From assembly GCA_003646705.1 (NCBI GenBank), contig QMLK01000033.1, positions 1 through 8,221 on the forward strand: DNA of 8,221 nt, read 5' to 3'. Shown in pieces: positions 1 through 6,343 of the stretch; the first letter of the stretch is position 1; each line of letters opens with the position of its first letter. This stretch comes from Deltaproteobacteria bacterium (GTDB lineage Bacteria; Desulfobacterota; B13-G15). The position numbers and the translations under genes are program-made. The notes beneath the pieces were generated by a model that was not told the DNA's origin, ran no database searches, and saw only the letters and a list, made by a program, of their open reading frames with translations.

Positions 1-294
1 CCCCTGGAGCATCCTCAGGATCTCCTCCCCCATGGGGTCCCGTCCCACCACTCCGCATAGCTCCGCCCGACCGCCCAAGGCGCAGACGTTGTGGACCACG
101 TTGGCCGCCCCTCCCAACAGACGACTCGACTGCTCCACCGCCACTACAGGGACGGGGGCCTGAGGGGATATCCTCTCTACCTTGCCCCAGAGGAACTCAT
201 CCATCATCACATCGCCCACCACCAATACGCGGGCCCTTTTGAAGGCCTCCAGTAGCTCCTCCACGTCGAGCTCGTTTATCGCCTTCCGCCACAT
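1..294 (-). CDS. rfaE: RfaE/HldE-type D-glycero-beta-D-manno-heptose-7-phosphate kinase, N-terminal part (cut by window edge)
   Basis: The first 98 codons of a PfkB/ribokinase-family sugar kinase are visible; the rest lies beyond the left edge. After a short leader, residues 22-29 (RVLVVGDV) open the Rossmann-like core. RISPQAPVPV (41-50) closely matches the RISPEAPVPV signature of RfaE/HldE heptose kinases, and GGAAN (61-65) is the family's sugar-binding glycine motif. In that family the enzyme phosphorylates D-glycero-D-manno-heptose 7-phosphate at C1 in the cytoplasm, on the route to ADP-heptose for the LPS inner core. Whether this protein is kinase-only or the bifunctional HldE with a cytidylyltransferase domain cannot be seen. 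The ATG lies one base after the YjbQ stop (TGA-G-ATG), so translational coupling is likely; no strong Shine-Dalgarno is present. Family call is firm; substrate is inferred from the signature. Confidence 0.87.
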   Translation of the reverse strand, partial: MWRKAINELDVEELLEAFKRARVLVVGDVMMDEFLWGKVERISPQAPVPVVAVEQSSRLLGGAANVVHNVCALGGRAELCGVVGRDPMGEEILRMLQG

Positions 295-295
295 C

Positions 296-691
296 TCAGA
301 AGACCCTTATCAGGACCCTGCGGCTGCGGGGGCCGTCGAATTCGCAGAAGAAGACCCCCTGCCAGGTGCCGAAGGCCAATCGCCCCCCGGCGACGGGGAT
401 CATCACCGAGGAACCCACCAAGGTGGCCTTTATGTGGGAGTCGGCATTTCCCTCGGTGTGCTTGTAACGGGCCCCAGGGGGCACCAAGCGTTCGAGCGCC
501 TCGAGGATGTCCTGTTTGACGCTTGGATCGGCGTTCTCATTGACGGTTATCCCCGCTGTGGTATGGGGGACGTAGAGGAGACAGATCCCCTCCTGGACCC
601 CCGAGGCCCTGACGGCCTCCTCCACCTGCGGGGTTATGTCTATCAGCTCCGTCCTCCTGGAGGACCTCAACTGAAGCTCCTTTGAGAACAT
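296..691 (-). CDS. yjbQ: YjbQ/UPF0047 family protein
   Basis: This is a complete 131-residue single-domain protein, close to the usual family length. Family hallmarks are HTTAG (43-47) followed by NENAD (51-55), the histidine-rich stretch with H78, EGNAD (80-84) and H86, then GTWQ (108-111) and E117-DGPR (119-122). The conserved histidines and acidic residues form the putative active site. E. coli YjbQ has been reported to have weak thiamine-phosphate synthase activity, but the true role of most members is unsettled, so no substrate is assigned here. The start is an ATG directly preceded by GAGGTAGGG, which fills the whole 9-nt gap after metG. It appears to be the penultimate gene of the visible operon, between metG and the heptose kinase. 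Confidence 0.92.
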   Translation of the reverse strand: MFSKELQLRSSRRTELIDITPQVEEAVRASGVQEGICLLYVPHTTAGITVNENADPSVKQDILEALERLVPPGARYKHTEGNADSHIKATLVGSSVMIPVAGGRLAFGTWQGVFFCEFDGPRSRRVLIRVF

Positions 692-700
692 CCCTACCTC
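692..700 (-). promoter_or_regulatory. Ribosome binding site of yjbQ
   Basis: The minus-strand sequence between the metG stop (TAG) and the yjbQ ATG is exactly GAGGTAGGG. This purine-rich stretch occupies the entire intergenic space, fixes the yjbQ start, and leaves no room for a promoter or terminator between the two genes. Confidence 0.6.
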
Positions 701-2212
701 CTATGCCTCTATCCTGGGGAAGAGAGGCACCGGTTGCTCCACCTCCTGCCCCTCGGGCATCCCCCCCCAGCGCCCCGCCTCCTCGATCCGTACATCGCTC
801 AGGGCCCCCTTGAAGCCCAACATCCTCCAAAGGCACTCCGAGGAGGAAGGCATGAAGGGAAAGGCCATAATGGCGATGAACCGCAAGGATTCCAGGGAGT
901 TGTAAAGGCTCTCCTTGAGCTCCCTCTCCTTGTTCTCCTTGGCCAAGCTCCAAGGGGCGGTGTCGTCCAGGTACTTGTTCACTGCCCCGATGAACTCCCA
1001 GAGGGCGGCAAGGGCCCGCTGGAAGGCCATATCCTCCATCTGTCGCCCGTACTCCTGAAGGGCCTCTTCGGCCCTTTTGTGGAGCCCCCCTGCAGAGGTC
1101 GGAGCGGGGACCCGTCCCTTTAGGTACCTCCTCACCATGGTCAGGACCCTGCTGACGAGGTTCCCGAAGTCATTGGCCAACTCCCCGTTTATCCGGTGGA
1201 CTATGGTTGCCTTTGAGAAGTCCCCGTCCATGCCAAAGGGGACCTCCCTGAGGAGGAAGTAACGGAACTGATCGACCCCGTATTCTTTGGCCATCTCGTA
1301 GGGGTCGACGACGTTGCCCGCGCTCTTGCTCATTTTCTGTCCCTCCACCGTCCACCAGCCATGGGCGAAGACCTGCTTGGGCAGGGGCAGCCCCGCTGAC
1401 ATGAGGAAGGCCGGCCAGTATACGGCGTGAAAGCGCAGGATGTCCTTGCCGATGATGTGGCAGTCGGCGGGCCAGTAGCGCCGATAGCGATCCTCGGGAA
1501 AGCCCACACCGGTCAGGTAGTTTATGAGGGCGTCGAACCAGACGTAGAGCACGTGCTCAGGGTCATTGGGCAGGGGTATGCCCCAGCGGAAGGAGGTCCG
1601 GGAGATGGAGAGGTCCCTCAGCCCTCCCCTCACGAAGCTCAGGACCTCGTTGTAGCGGACAGGGGGGCGTACGAAGTCGGGGTTCTCCTCCAGGTGCCTC
1701 AACAGGGGCTCCTGGTAGCGGGAGAGGCGGAAGAAGTAGCTCTTCTCCTTGAGGCGCTCGGTGGGCCTCCCGCACTCAGGACACCTCCTGCCCTCCAGGA
1801 GCTGGGTCTCGGTCCAGAAGCTCTCGCAGGGGATGCAATACCAATCTTCATACTCGCCGAGGTATATATCGCCCCTCTGCCACACCCTCTCGTAGAAGGC
1901 CAGGACCGCCCTCTCGTGCCGCTGTTCGGTCGTACGGATGAAGTCGTCGTTGGATATGTCCAGGAGCCTCCACAGGTCCTTGAAACGCTCCACCACCCTG
2001 TCGGCCAACCCCTTTGGGGTCTCCCCGCTCTGCTCGGCTGCCTTCTCCACCTTCTGACCGTGCTCATCGGTGCCGGTGAGGAAGAAGGTATCGTAGCCGG
2101 CCAGGCGTTTGTAGCGGGCTATGACATCGGCAGCGATGGTGGTGTAGGCGTGTCCTATGTGGGGGACGTCGTTCACGTAGTAGATGGGGGTGGTCACGTA
2201 AAAGCTCTTCAT
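701..2212 (-). CDS. metG: Methionyl-tRNA synthetase, short form
   Basis: This class I aminoacyl-tRNA synthetase (503 aa) joins methionine to tRNA-Met in the cytoplasm using ATP. The N-terminus (YVTTPIYYVND) leads into HIGH at 18-21. The connective insertion carries a four-cysteine zinc knuckle (C126, C129, C144, C147). KMSKS is at 293-297. The C-terminal half is the helical anticodon-binding domain, with the NKYLDDTAPW segment typical of the family. The protein ends at PLFPRIEA, just where long MetRS forms continue into a linker and a Trbp111-like tRNA-binding domain. It is therefore the short form, which is common in other bacteria and not a truncation. The start codon overlaps the ricT stop (ATGA), and an AGGAGG ten bases upstream lies inside ricT. 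Identity is certain. Confidence 0.98.
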   Translation of the reverse strand: MKSFYVTTPIYYVNDVPHIGHAYTTIAADVIARYKRLAGYDTFFLTGTDEHGQKVEKAAEQSGETPKGLADRVVERFKDLWRLLDISNDDFIRTTEQRHERAVLAFYERVWQRGDIYLGEYEDWYCIPCESFWTETQLLEGRRCPECGRPTERLKEKSYFFRLSRYQEPLLRHLEENPDFVRPPVRYNEVLSFVRGGLRDLSISRTSFRWGIPLPNDPEHVLYVWFDALINYLTGVGFPEDRYRRYWPADCHIIGKDILRFHAVYWPAFLMSAGLPLPKQVFAHGWWTVEGQKMSKSAGNVVDPYEMAKEYGVDQFRYFLLREVPFGMDGDFSKATIVHRINGELANDFGNLVSRVLTMVRRYLKGRVPAPTSAGGLHKRAEEALQEYGRQMEDMAFQRALAALWEFIGAVNKYLDDTAPWSLAKENKERELKESLYNSLESLRFIAIMAFPFMPSSSECLWRMLGFKGALSDVRIEEAGRWGGMPEGQEVEQPVPLFPRIEA

Positions 2213-3018
2213 CCCTTCCCTTCCTCCTTCGTGCCGTGCAGCTCACTCATGGGCAAGGTCACGATGGCCCCGTCTTGGAGCTGGACGGTCACCGTCTTGA
2301 GCAGGACGTTCTGTCTGATGACCTTGCCCTCCCCGTACTTCGTCTGGACCCGTTTGCCGAGCCGGGGGGCCCCTTCTTTCAACTCTTGGTAGGCGTCTAT
2401 CTCGAAGGTGAGGCAGCACATGAGCCGGCCGCAGACCCCGGAGATCTTCTCTGGATTGAGGGGGAGGTTCTGCTCCTTGGCCATCCTGATGGTCACCATA
2501 TCGAACTCCTTCAGGAAGGTGCTGCAGCAGAGCTCTCTGCCGCAAGGGCCCAACCCCCCGACCATCTTGGCCTCGTCTCGCACGCCGATCTGCCGCATCT
2601 CGATCCTCATCCGCAACCGAGAGGCCAGTTGTTTGACGAGGGCCCGGAAGTCGACCCGCTGTTCGGCGGTGAAGAAGAAGATGACCTTTCCCTCCTCCGG
2701 GAGGTACTCCACCTCCACCAACTTCATGGGGAGACCCAAGTTCTCTATCAACTCTTCGCAGATGCTGCGAGCCCTCTCCTCCTTCTGTTGCAGCTCCCTC
2801 AGCTTCTCGAGATCCCCCTCATCGGCAGGACGCAACACCGGGGGTAAGGCCCCCTCCTGCCCCTCCAGCTCAAAAGGCGAACTGACGACCTCGGCCACCT
2901 GAGGGCCGGTCGGCGTAGAGACCAGGACCAGCTCCCCCTTCTTCAGGCCCCTGGTGGCCCGGAAGGAACCCATCTTCCCCCTCTTCAACAGTCGAGCCCT
3001 TACGACCAAAAGCCCCAT
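2209..3018 (-). CDS. ricT: PSP1-domain protein, RicT/YaaT family
   Basis: This 269-residue protein has the conserved PSP1 core (roughly 65-150) and the cysteine-rich signatures GGLGPCGRELCC (154-165) and GVCGRLMCCL (194-203), i.e. C159, C164, C165, C196, C201 and C202. In Bacillus subtilis, RicT (YaaT) binds Fe-S clusters together with RicA and RicF and promotes RNase Y-dependent mRNA maturation. All the comparable cysteines are present here, so cluster binding is plausible, but no RicA or RicF partner is in the window and the role outside Firmicutes is poorly known. A basic N-terminus and a charged C-terminal tail (GTKEEGKG) flank the core. It lies between holB and metG, the neighbourhood the gene also has in Bacillus-type genomes. 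The start follows AGGAGGAAGG directly. Confidence 0.92.
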   Translation of the reverse strand: MGLLVVRARLLKRGKMGSFRATRGLKKGELVLVSTPTGPQVAEVVSSPFELEGQEGALPPVLRPADEGDLEKLRELQQKEERARSICEELIENLGLPMKLVEVEYLPEEGKVIFFFTAEQRVDFRALVKQLASRLRMRIEMRQIGVRDEAKMVGGLGPCGRELCCSTFLKEFDMVTIRMAKEQNLPLNPEKISGVCGRLMCCLTFEIDAYQELKEGAPRLGKRVQTKYGEGKVIRQNVLLKTVTVQLQDGAIVTLPMSELHGTKEEGKG

Positions 3019-3029
3019 CCTTCCTCCTC
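3019..3029 (-). promoter_or_regulatory. Ribosome binding site of ricT
   Basis: The minus strand reads GAGGAGGAAGG immediately before the ricT ATG. It contains a full AGGAGG four bases from the start codon, which supports the annotated start over internal methionines. Confidence 0.6.
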
Positions 3030-3049
3030 GCTACGGTGCAGAGGAGAGA

Positions 3050-3078
3050 AAGATAACACGGCTTAGGCCGCCGCTCAA
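3050..3078 (-). promoter_or_regulatory. Candidate sigma70-type promoter for ricT-metG-yjbQ-rfaE
   Basis: In the 77-nt gap between holB and ricT the minus strand carries TTGAGC (3078-3073, 4 of 6 to TTGACA) and TATCTT (3055-3050, 4 of 6 to TATAAT), separated by exactly 17 bases. A small CGGC-CTAA-GCCG hairpin (3070-3059) sits in the spacer. The implied leader is about 25 nt and contains the ricT ribosome binding site. The match is modest and was found by eye, so this is only a candidate. Confidence 0.33.
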
Positions 3079-3095
3079 CCTTTGAAGGGAAGGGT

Positions 3096-3983
3096 TTAAC
3101 GGTACCTGAGCACCTCCAAGAGAGAGCGCTCCAGGGAGAGCCTCACGTTGGCGTTGTCGTCCAGGGACCGCCGGACCCTCTGGATCTCCCATAGGAGGTC
3201 CAAAAGCCCCTCATCGGCCTTGACCCAGAGTTCCTCCTTGAGGAAGGACAGGAGGACGCCCAGGAGGTGCTTGGCGCCATCGCGGTCACGGGAGAAATGT
3301 TCCGCCAACTCGAGGGCCGAAAGGACATCCCCCGCCGCCAGAAAGTCCTCTACCTCTTTCCTCAAGGTCTTGAGGGCATCGATGTCCATACGGAGGGCTC
3401 GTCCAGGGCTCCCCTCCGCGAAGGCAGCAGCCGCCGGGTCCCCCACACCCTGCATCCTCAGGACCTCCCTGACCTCTTCATCCCTCAAGGGGAAGAACCG
3501 CAAGAGCTGACAGCGGGACACGACCGTGGGGGGGAGCTCCTCAGCCTTTCGGGCCAAGAGGATCAGTACGGTACGGGGAGGGGGTTCCTCCAGGGTTTTC
3601 AGAAAGGCATTGGCCGCCTCCAAGGTCATCTGCTCCGCACCGTCCACTATGACCCCCCTCCACCGCGCCTCCAGGGGGCGCATGGTGAGCCCCCTCATCA
3701 CCTCACGGATCTGATCCACCTTGACAGTGGCGCCCTCGGAGGAGACGAAGAGGAGATCGGGATGGGAGAGCCTGGAGAGTTTGATGCACGACGGACATCG
3801 GTCACAGCCCTCGCCTGGGGAGACCGCACAGTTCAAGGCCTGAAGGAAGGCGAGGGCCACCGTCCTCTTCCCGATCCCCTCAGGCCCCACAAAGAGGAGG
3901 GCGTGCGGGACCCGTCCCCGCTCTATCATCGCCCTCAAGAGCTGCACGGGCCTTCTATGGCCTACAACCCTCCCGAAGCCCAT
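3096..3983 (-). CDS. holB: DNA polymerase III subunit delta' (clamp loader)
   Basis: This 295-residue AAA+ protein is the delta' subunit of the bacterial clamp loader, which places the sliding clamp on primed DNA during replication. Visible features are an intact Walker A (GPEGIGKRT, 33-41), a zinc module with C52, C60, C63 and C66 (CDRCPSC), and a degenerate Walker B (VIVDGAEQM, 111-119). The conserved LKTLEEPP follows (128-135), then the SRC motif (156-158) that contributes the arginine finger, and GSPGRAL (191-197). The C-terminal third fits the collar domain. Length is normal for short delta' proteins. The first 22 bases overlap the tmk end, and tmk-holB is a widespread bacterial gene pair. 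A GAGGA lies directly against the ATG, closer than usual, so coupling to tmk translation is likely. Confidence 0.95.
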   Translation of the reverse strand: MGFGRVVGHRRPVQLLRAMIERGRVPHALLFVGPEGIGKRTVALAFLQALNCAVSPGEGCDRCPSCIKLSRLSHPDLLFVSSEGATVKVDQIREVMRGLTMRPLEARWRGVIVDGAEQMTLEAANAFLKTLEEPPPRTVLILLARKAEELPPTVVSRCQLLRFFPLRDEEVREVLRMQGVGDPAAAAFAEGSPGRALRMDIDALKTLRKEVEDFLAAGDVLSALELAEHFSRDRDGAKHLLGVLLSFLKEELWVKADEGLLDLLWEIQRVRRSLDDNANVRLSLERSLLEVLRYR

Positions 3984-4597
3984 TCCTCGAGGAAACCGCG
4001 GAGGATCCCCCTGATCTCCCCTTGAACCTCCCCCTTGGGCCTGTGGGATGAGTCGACCACCTTGACCCTGAGGGGCTCCTCCTCCGCTATCCGAAGGTAG
4101 CCCTCCCTCACCCTCTTGTGGAACTCCACCCCTTCCTCTTCGAAGCGGTCCACGCCCCTCGTCCGCGCCAAGCCCACCTCCACCTCGCAGTCCAGGAGGA
4201 TGGTGAGCCGGGGCCAGATCCCCCCTGTGGCCCTCCTGTTCCCCTCCTTCACAAAGGCCAGGTCGAGGCCCCTGCCGTATCCTTGGTAGGCAGTGGTGGA
4301 GTCCACAAAACGGTCGCAGAGGACCACCTTCCCCGCCTCCAAGGCGGGTTTGATGACTTGCCTGACGTGTTCTGCCCGATCGGCCAGGAAGAGAAAGAGT
4401 TCGGCGAGGGGTTGAAGGGGCAAGGTCGCGCTGAGGAGCAACTGCCGCAACTCCCGCCCCAGGGGAGTCGCTCCCGGTTCGAAGGTGACCACCGTCGGCA
4501 GACCCTCAGCCCTCAGGAACTCCTCCGCCAGATGCAGGTGGGTGCTCTTGCCGCTGCCTTCGATCCCCTCGAAGGTTATGAGGACCCCCCCTTTCAC
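3962..4597 (-). CDS. tmk: Thymidylate kinase (dTMP kinase)
   Basis: This 211-residue P-loop kinase converts dTMP to dTDP with ATP, on the path to dTTP for DNA synthesis. The P-loop is GIEGSGKST (11-19), the DR motif is DRFVDSTTAYQGYGRG (95-110), and the LID region is RTRGVDRFEEEG (145-156). The P-loop lacks a basic residue while the LID has R145, R147 and R151, the arrangement of the E. coli-like type II enzymes. The normally conserved REPGGTP segment reads FEPGATP here (39-45). The start is GTG, one base after the TPR gene stop (TGA-G-GTG), with GGGAGG overlapping that stop as the likely ribosome binding site. The end overlaps holB by 22 bases. Identity is certain; the substituted motif is the only oddity. 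Confidence 0.97.
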   Translation of the reverse strand: MKGGVLITFEGIEGSGKSTHLHLAEEFLRAEGLPTVVTFEPGATPLGRELRQLLLSATLPLQPLAELFLFLADRAEHVRQVIKPALEAGKVVLCDRFVDSTTAYQGYGRGLDLAFVKEGNRRATGGIWPRLTILLDCEVEVGLARTRGVDRFEEEGVEFHKRVREGYLRIAEEEPLRVKVVDSSHRPKGEVQGEIRGILRGFLEEWASGGL

Positions 4598-4598
4598 C

Positions 4599-6293
4599 TC
4601 ACCTCCCGGTCAACGCTTGGATCTTCTTCAGGATCCCCTTGCGCCGCTCCTCCTTGGGGCCGAGCTGAAGGGCGCGGCGGTAAAGCCTCAGGGCCTCGTC
4701 TTTCCGGCCCAGCCTGGAGTAAACGTCGGCCAGATGTTCCGTGATGATGGGATCCTTGGGGACGAGCTCGTGGGCTCGCTTCAGGTGCTGCAGGGCGCGA
4801 TCGTATTCGCCCCTCTTGTAGTAGACCCAACCGAGGCTGTCGATGATGTAACCGTCGTTTGGCCTCACCTCCAGGGCCCGCTTGATGAGCTTCTCTGCCT
4901 CATCGAGTCTGATCCCGCGTTCGGCGTAGCTGTAGCCGAGCCAGTTCAGGGCATCGGCGTGTCTTGGGTCGACCTCGATCGCCCTGCGCATGAAATCCAG
5001 GGACCTCTCCTCCTCGCCCAGCTTGTCGTAGAGGACCCCCAGGCGGAAGAGGACCTCTGCGCTGGCCTTGCCCTTCTGCAAGAGGCCCTCGAGGATCTCC
5101 ACGGCCTTGCGGAACTGGCCCTCCTCCTCGTAAAGGAGGGCCAAGACATAGCTCAAGGTCGAATCGCCGGGCCTCTCCCTCAAGGCCTCCTCCACCCGGT
5201 CCTTCGCCTCCTCGATCCGCCCCTCCTTCTGGAGGATGTAGGCCATGTACTTTACGGCGTCGGGATAGAGCTCGGCCTTCGGGGGTATCCCCTCCAGTTC
5301 CCTCAGGGCCTCCTCCGGCTTGCCCATGTCCATGAGGGCCATGGCCAGGTAGAGCCTGACCTTGTGGCTCTGGGGACGAAGGGCCAAGACGAAACGGAAC
5401 TCCTCTGCAGCCTCCTCATAGCGCCCTTGCTGATAGAGGATCAACCCGATCTTTACCCGTACCTGCAGGTTCTCGGCGTCGAGCTCCTTGAGGAACTGGA
5501 ACTCCTTGAGGGCCTCCTTGAACTTCTTCTCCCTCAGCAGGAGTTGCCCGAGCCTCTCGCGGGCTTGAAGGTTCAAGGGGTGATGGCGCAGCAGCCTCTT
5601 GTAGAGCCTCATGGCCTGCTCGGGTTCCCCCCTCAACTCGTAGAGGATGGCCATGTCCATGAGGGCTGCCTCAAGGTCGGGCTTAAGCTCGAGGACCTTC
5701 TCGTAATGGGTCAGGGCCTCATCGTATTTGCCCATCTCACAATAGACCCGGGCCAGGTAATAAAGCCCCATGGTAGAGGTGGGGTCCCTTTCGAGGAGGT
5801 CCTTCAAGGTATCCACCGCCCTCTCGTAGTCCTTCTCCTCGACGTAAAGGGAACTCAGGATGATGTAGGCCTTGGTGTCCTCGGGGGCCAACTGCAGGAT
5901 CTCCTTGTAGATCTCTATGGCCTCCTTCCGACGGCCCGTGGCCGAGAGGATCCCCCCCAGGATCCTTCGAGCGTAGACGTTCTCCGGGTCCTTGAGGAGG
6001 GCCTCTCGACAAGCCTCTTCGGCTCGAGAGGACTCACCCTTCCTCAACCACAGGGAGGCCAACTCGGTGTAGAGGAAGGAGGAACGAGGATCGTGGTTTA
6101 GGGCCTCCTTGTACTCCTTCAGGGCCCCCTCCAGATCGCCCTTGGCCAAGAGGAGCCTCCCCTTCATGTAGTGGTACATGGCCTCTGCTGAGGGCTCGCG
6201 TCCCTGGGGGACGGCAGGGGAGGAGGCCCTCCTGACCAAGGAGCAGCCTGTGAGAACCAAAACCACCAGGATTACGATCGCCCTCTTCGCCAT
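4599..6293 (-). CDS. Outer-membrane-type TPR lipoprotein with 15 tandem repeats
   Basis: The 564-residue product starts with a lipoprotein signal: K3-R4, a hydrophobic core (5-14) and lipobox LTGC with the acylated cysteine at C17. Ser follows the cysteine rather than Asp, so by the E. coli rule the protein would go to the outer membrane. After a short linker come 15 consecutive tetratricopeptide repeats (36-546). Fourteen are 34 residues long; repeat 13 has 35. The W/G/Y/A/P pattern is well kept, and an 18-residue basic tail ends the protein. The last three repeats (ALNWLGYSYAERG, IIDSLGWVYYKRGEYD, ITEHLADVYSRLGR) match a widespread proteobacterial TPR lipoprotein subfamily. TPR solenoids bind other proteins; the partner is unknown and no enzymatic domain is visible. 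It lies between ruvA and tmk, where ruvB might have been expected. The ribosome binding site is weak (GAAGG very close to ATG). Confidence 0.9.
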   Translation of the reverse strand: MAKRAIVILVVLVLTGCSLVRRASSPAVPQGREPSAEAMYHYMKGRLLLAKGDLEGALKEYKEALNHDPRSSFLYTELASLWLRKGESSRAEEACREALLKDPENVYARRILGGILSATGRRKEAIEIYKEILQLAPEDTKAYIILSSLYVEEKDYERAVDTLKDLLERDPTSTMGLYYLARVYCEMGKYDEALTHYEKVLELKPDLEAALMDMAILYELRGEPEQAMRLYKRLLRHHPLNLQARERLGQLLLREKKFKEALKEFQFLKELDAENLQVRVKIGLILYQQGRYEEAAEEFRFVLALRPQSHKVRLYLAMALMDMGKPEEALRELEGIPPKAELYPDAVKYMAYILQKEGRIEEAKDRVEEALRERPGDSTLSYVLALLYEEEGQFRKAVEILEGLLQKGKASAEVLFRLGVLYDKLGEEERSLDFMRRAIEVDPRHADALNWLGYSYAERGIRLDEAEKLIKRALEVRPNDGYIIDSLGWVYYKRGEYDRALQHLKRAHELVPKDPIITEHLADVYSRLGRKDEALRLYRRALQLGPKEERRKGILKKIQALTGR

Positions 6294-6313
6294 GGCCTTC
6301 GAAATTAGCCGGA

Positions 6314-6342
6314 ATTATGCCCCATCGACCGAAGGGGCGCAA
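6314..6342 (-). promoter_or_regulatory. Candidate promoter for TPR lipoprotein-tmk-holB
   Basis: In the 50-nt gap after ruvA the minus strand shows CATAAT (6319-6314, 5 of 6 to TATAAT), preceded at 17 bases by TTGCGC (6342-6337, only TTG matching). The -35 is weak and overlaps the end of ruvA closely. A transcript would start about 14 bases before the TPR start codon, which also has a poor ribosome binding site. This is a low-confidence candidate. Confidence 0.25.
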
Positions 6343-6343
6343 C

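Noticed and set aside
182..685. Plus-strand open frame opposite yjbQ and the heptose kinase start
   Set aside because: Both minus-strand proteins are well-supported families; the plus-strand product shows no motif and is low in complexity.
1427..2392. Plus-strand open frame (321 codons) opposite metG
   Set aside because: It lies antisense to the catalytic half of MetG and the ricT end; it has no recognisable motif and its composition mirrors the real gene.
3059..3070. CGGC-TTAG-GCCG hairpin after holB as a terminator or operator
   Set aside because: A 4-bp stem with no T run directly after it is too weak to call; it is mentioned only as lying within the candidate promoter spacer.
4485..6101. 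Very long plus-strand open frame (538 codons) opposite the TPR gene
   Set aside because: It is antisense to a clearly real 15-TPR protein. GC-rich genes that rarely use TTA, CTA or TCA codons leave the opposite strand open in this way. The translation is a low-complexity Leu/Gly/Pro/Glu pattern with no domain.
6319..6338. GCCCC/GGGGC inverted repeat after ruvA as a terminator
   Set aside because: The stem is only 5 bp with a 10-base loop, and no T-tract follows on the minus strand; it may be chance in GC-rich DNA.
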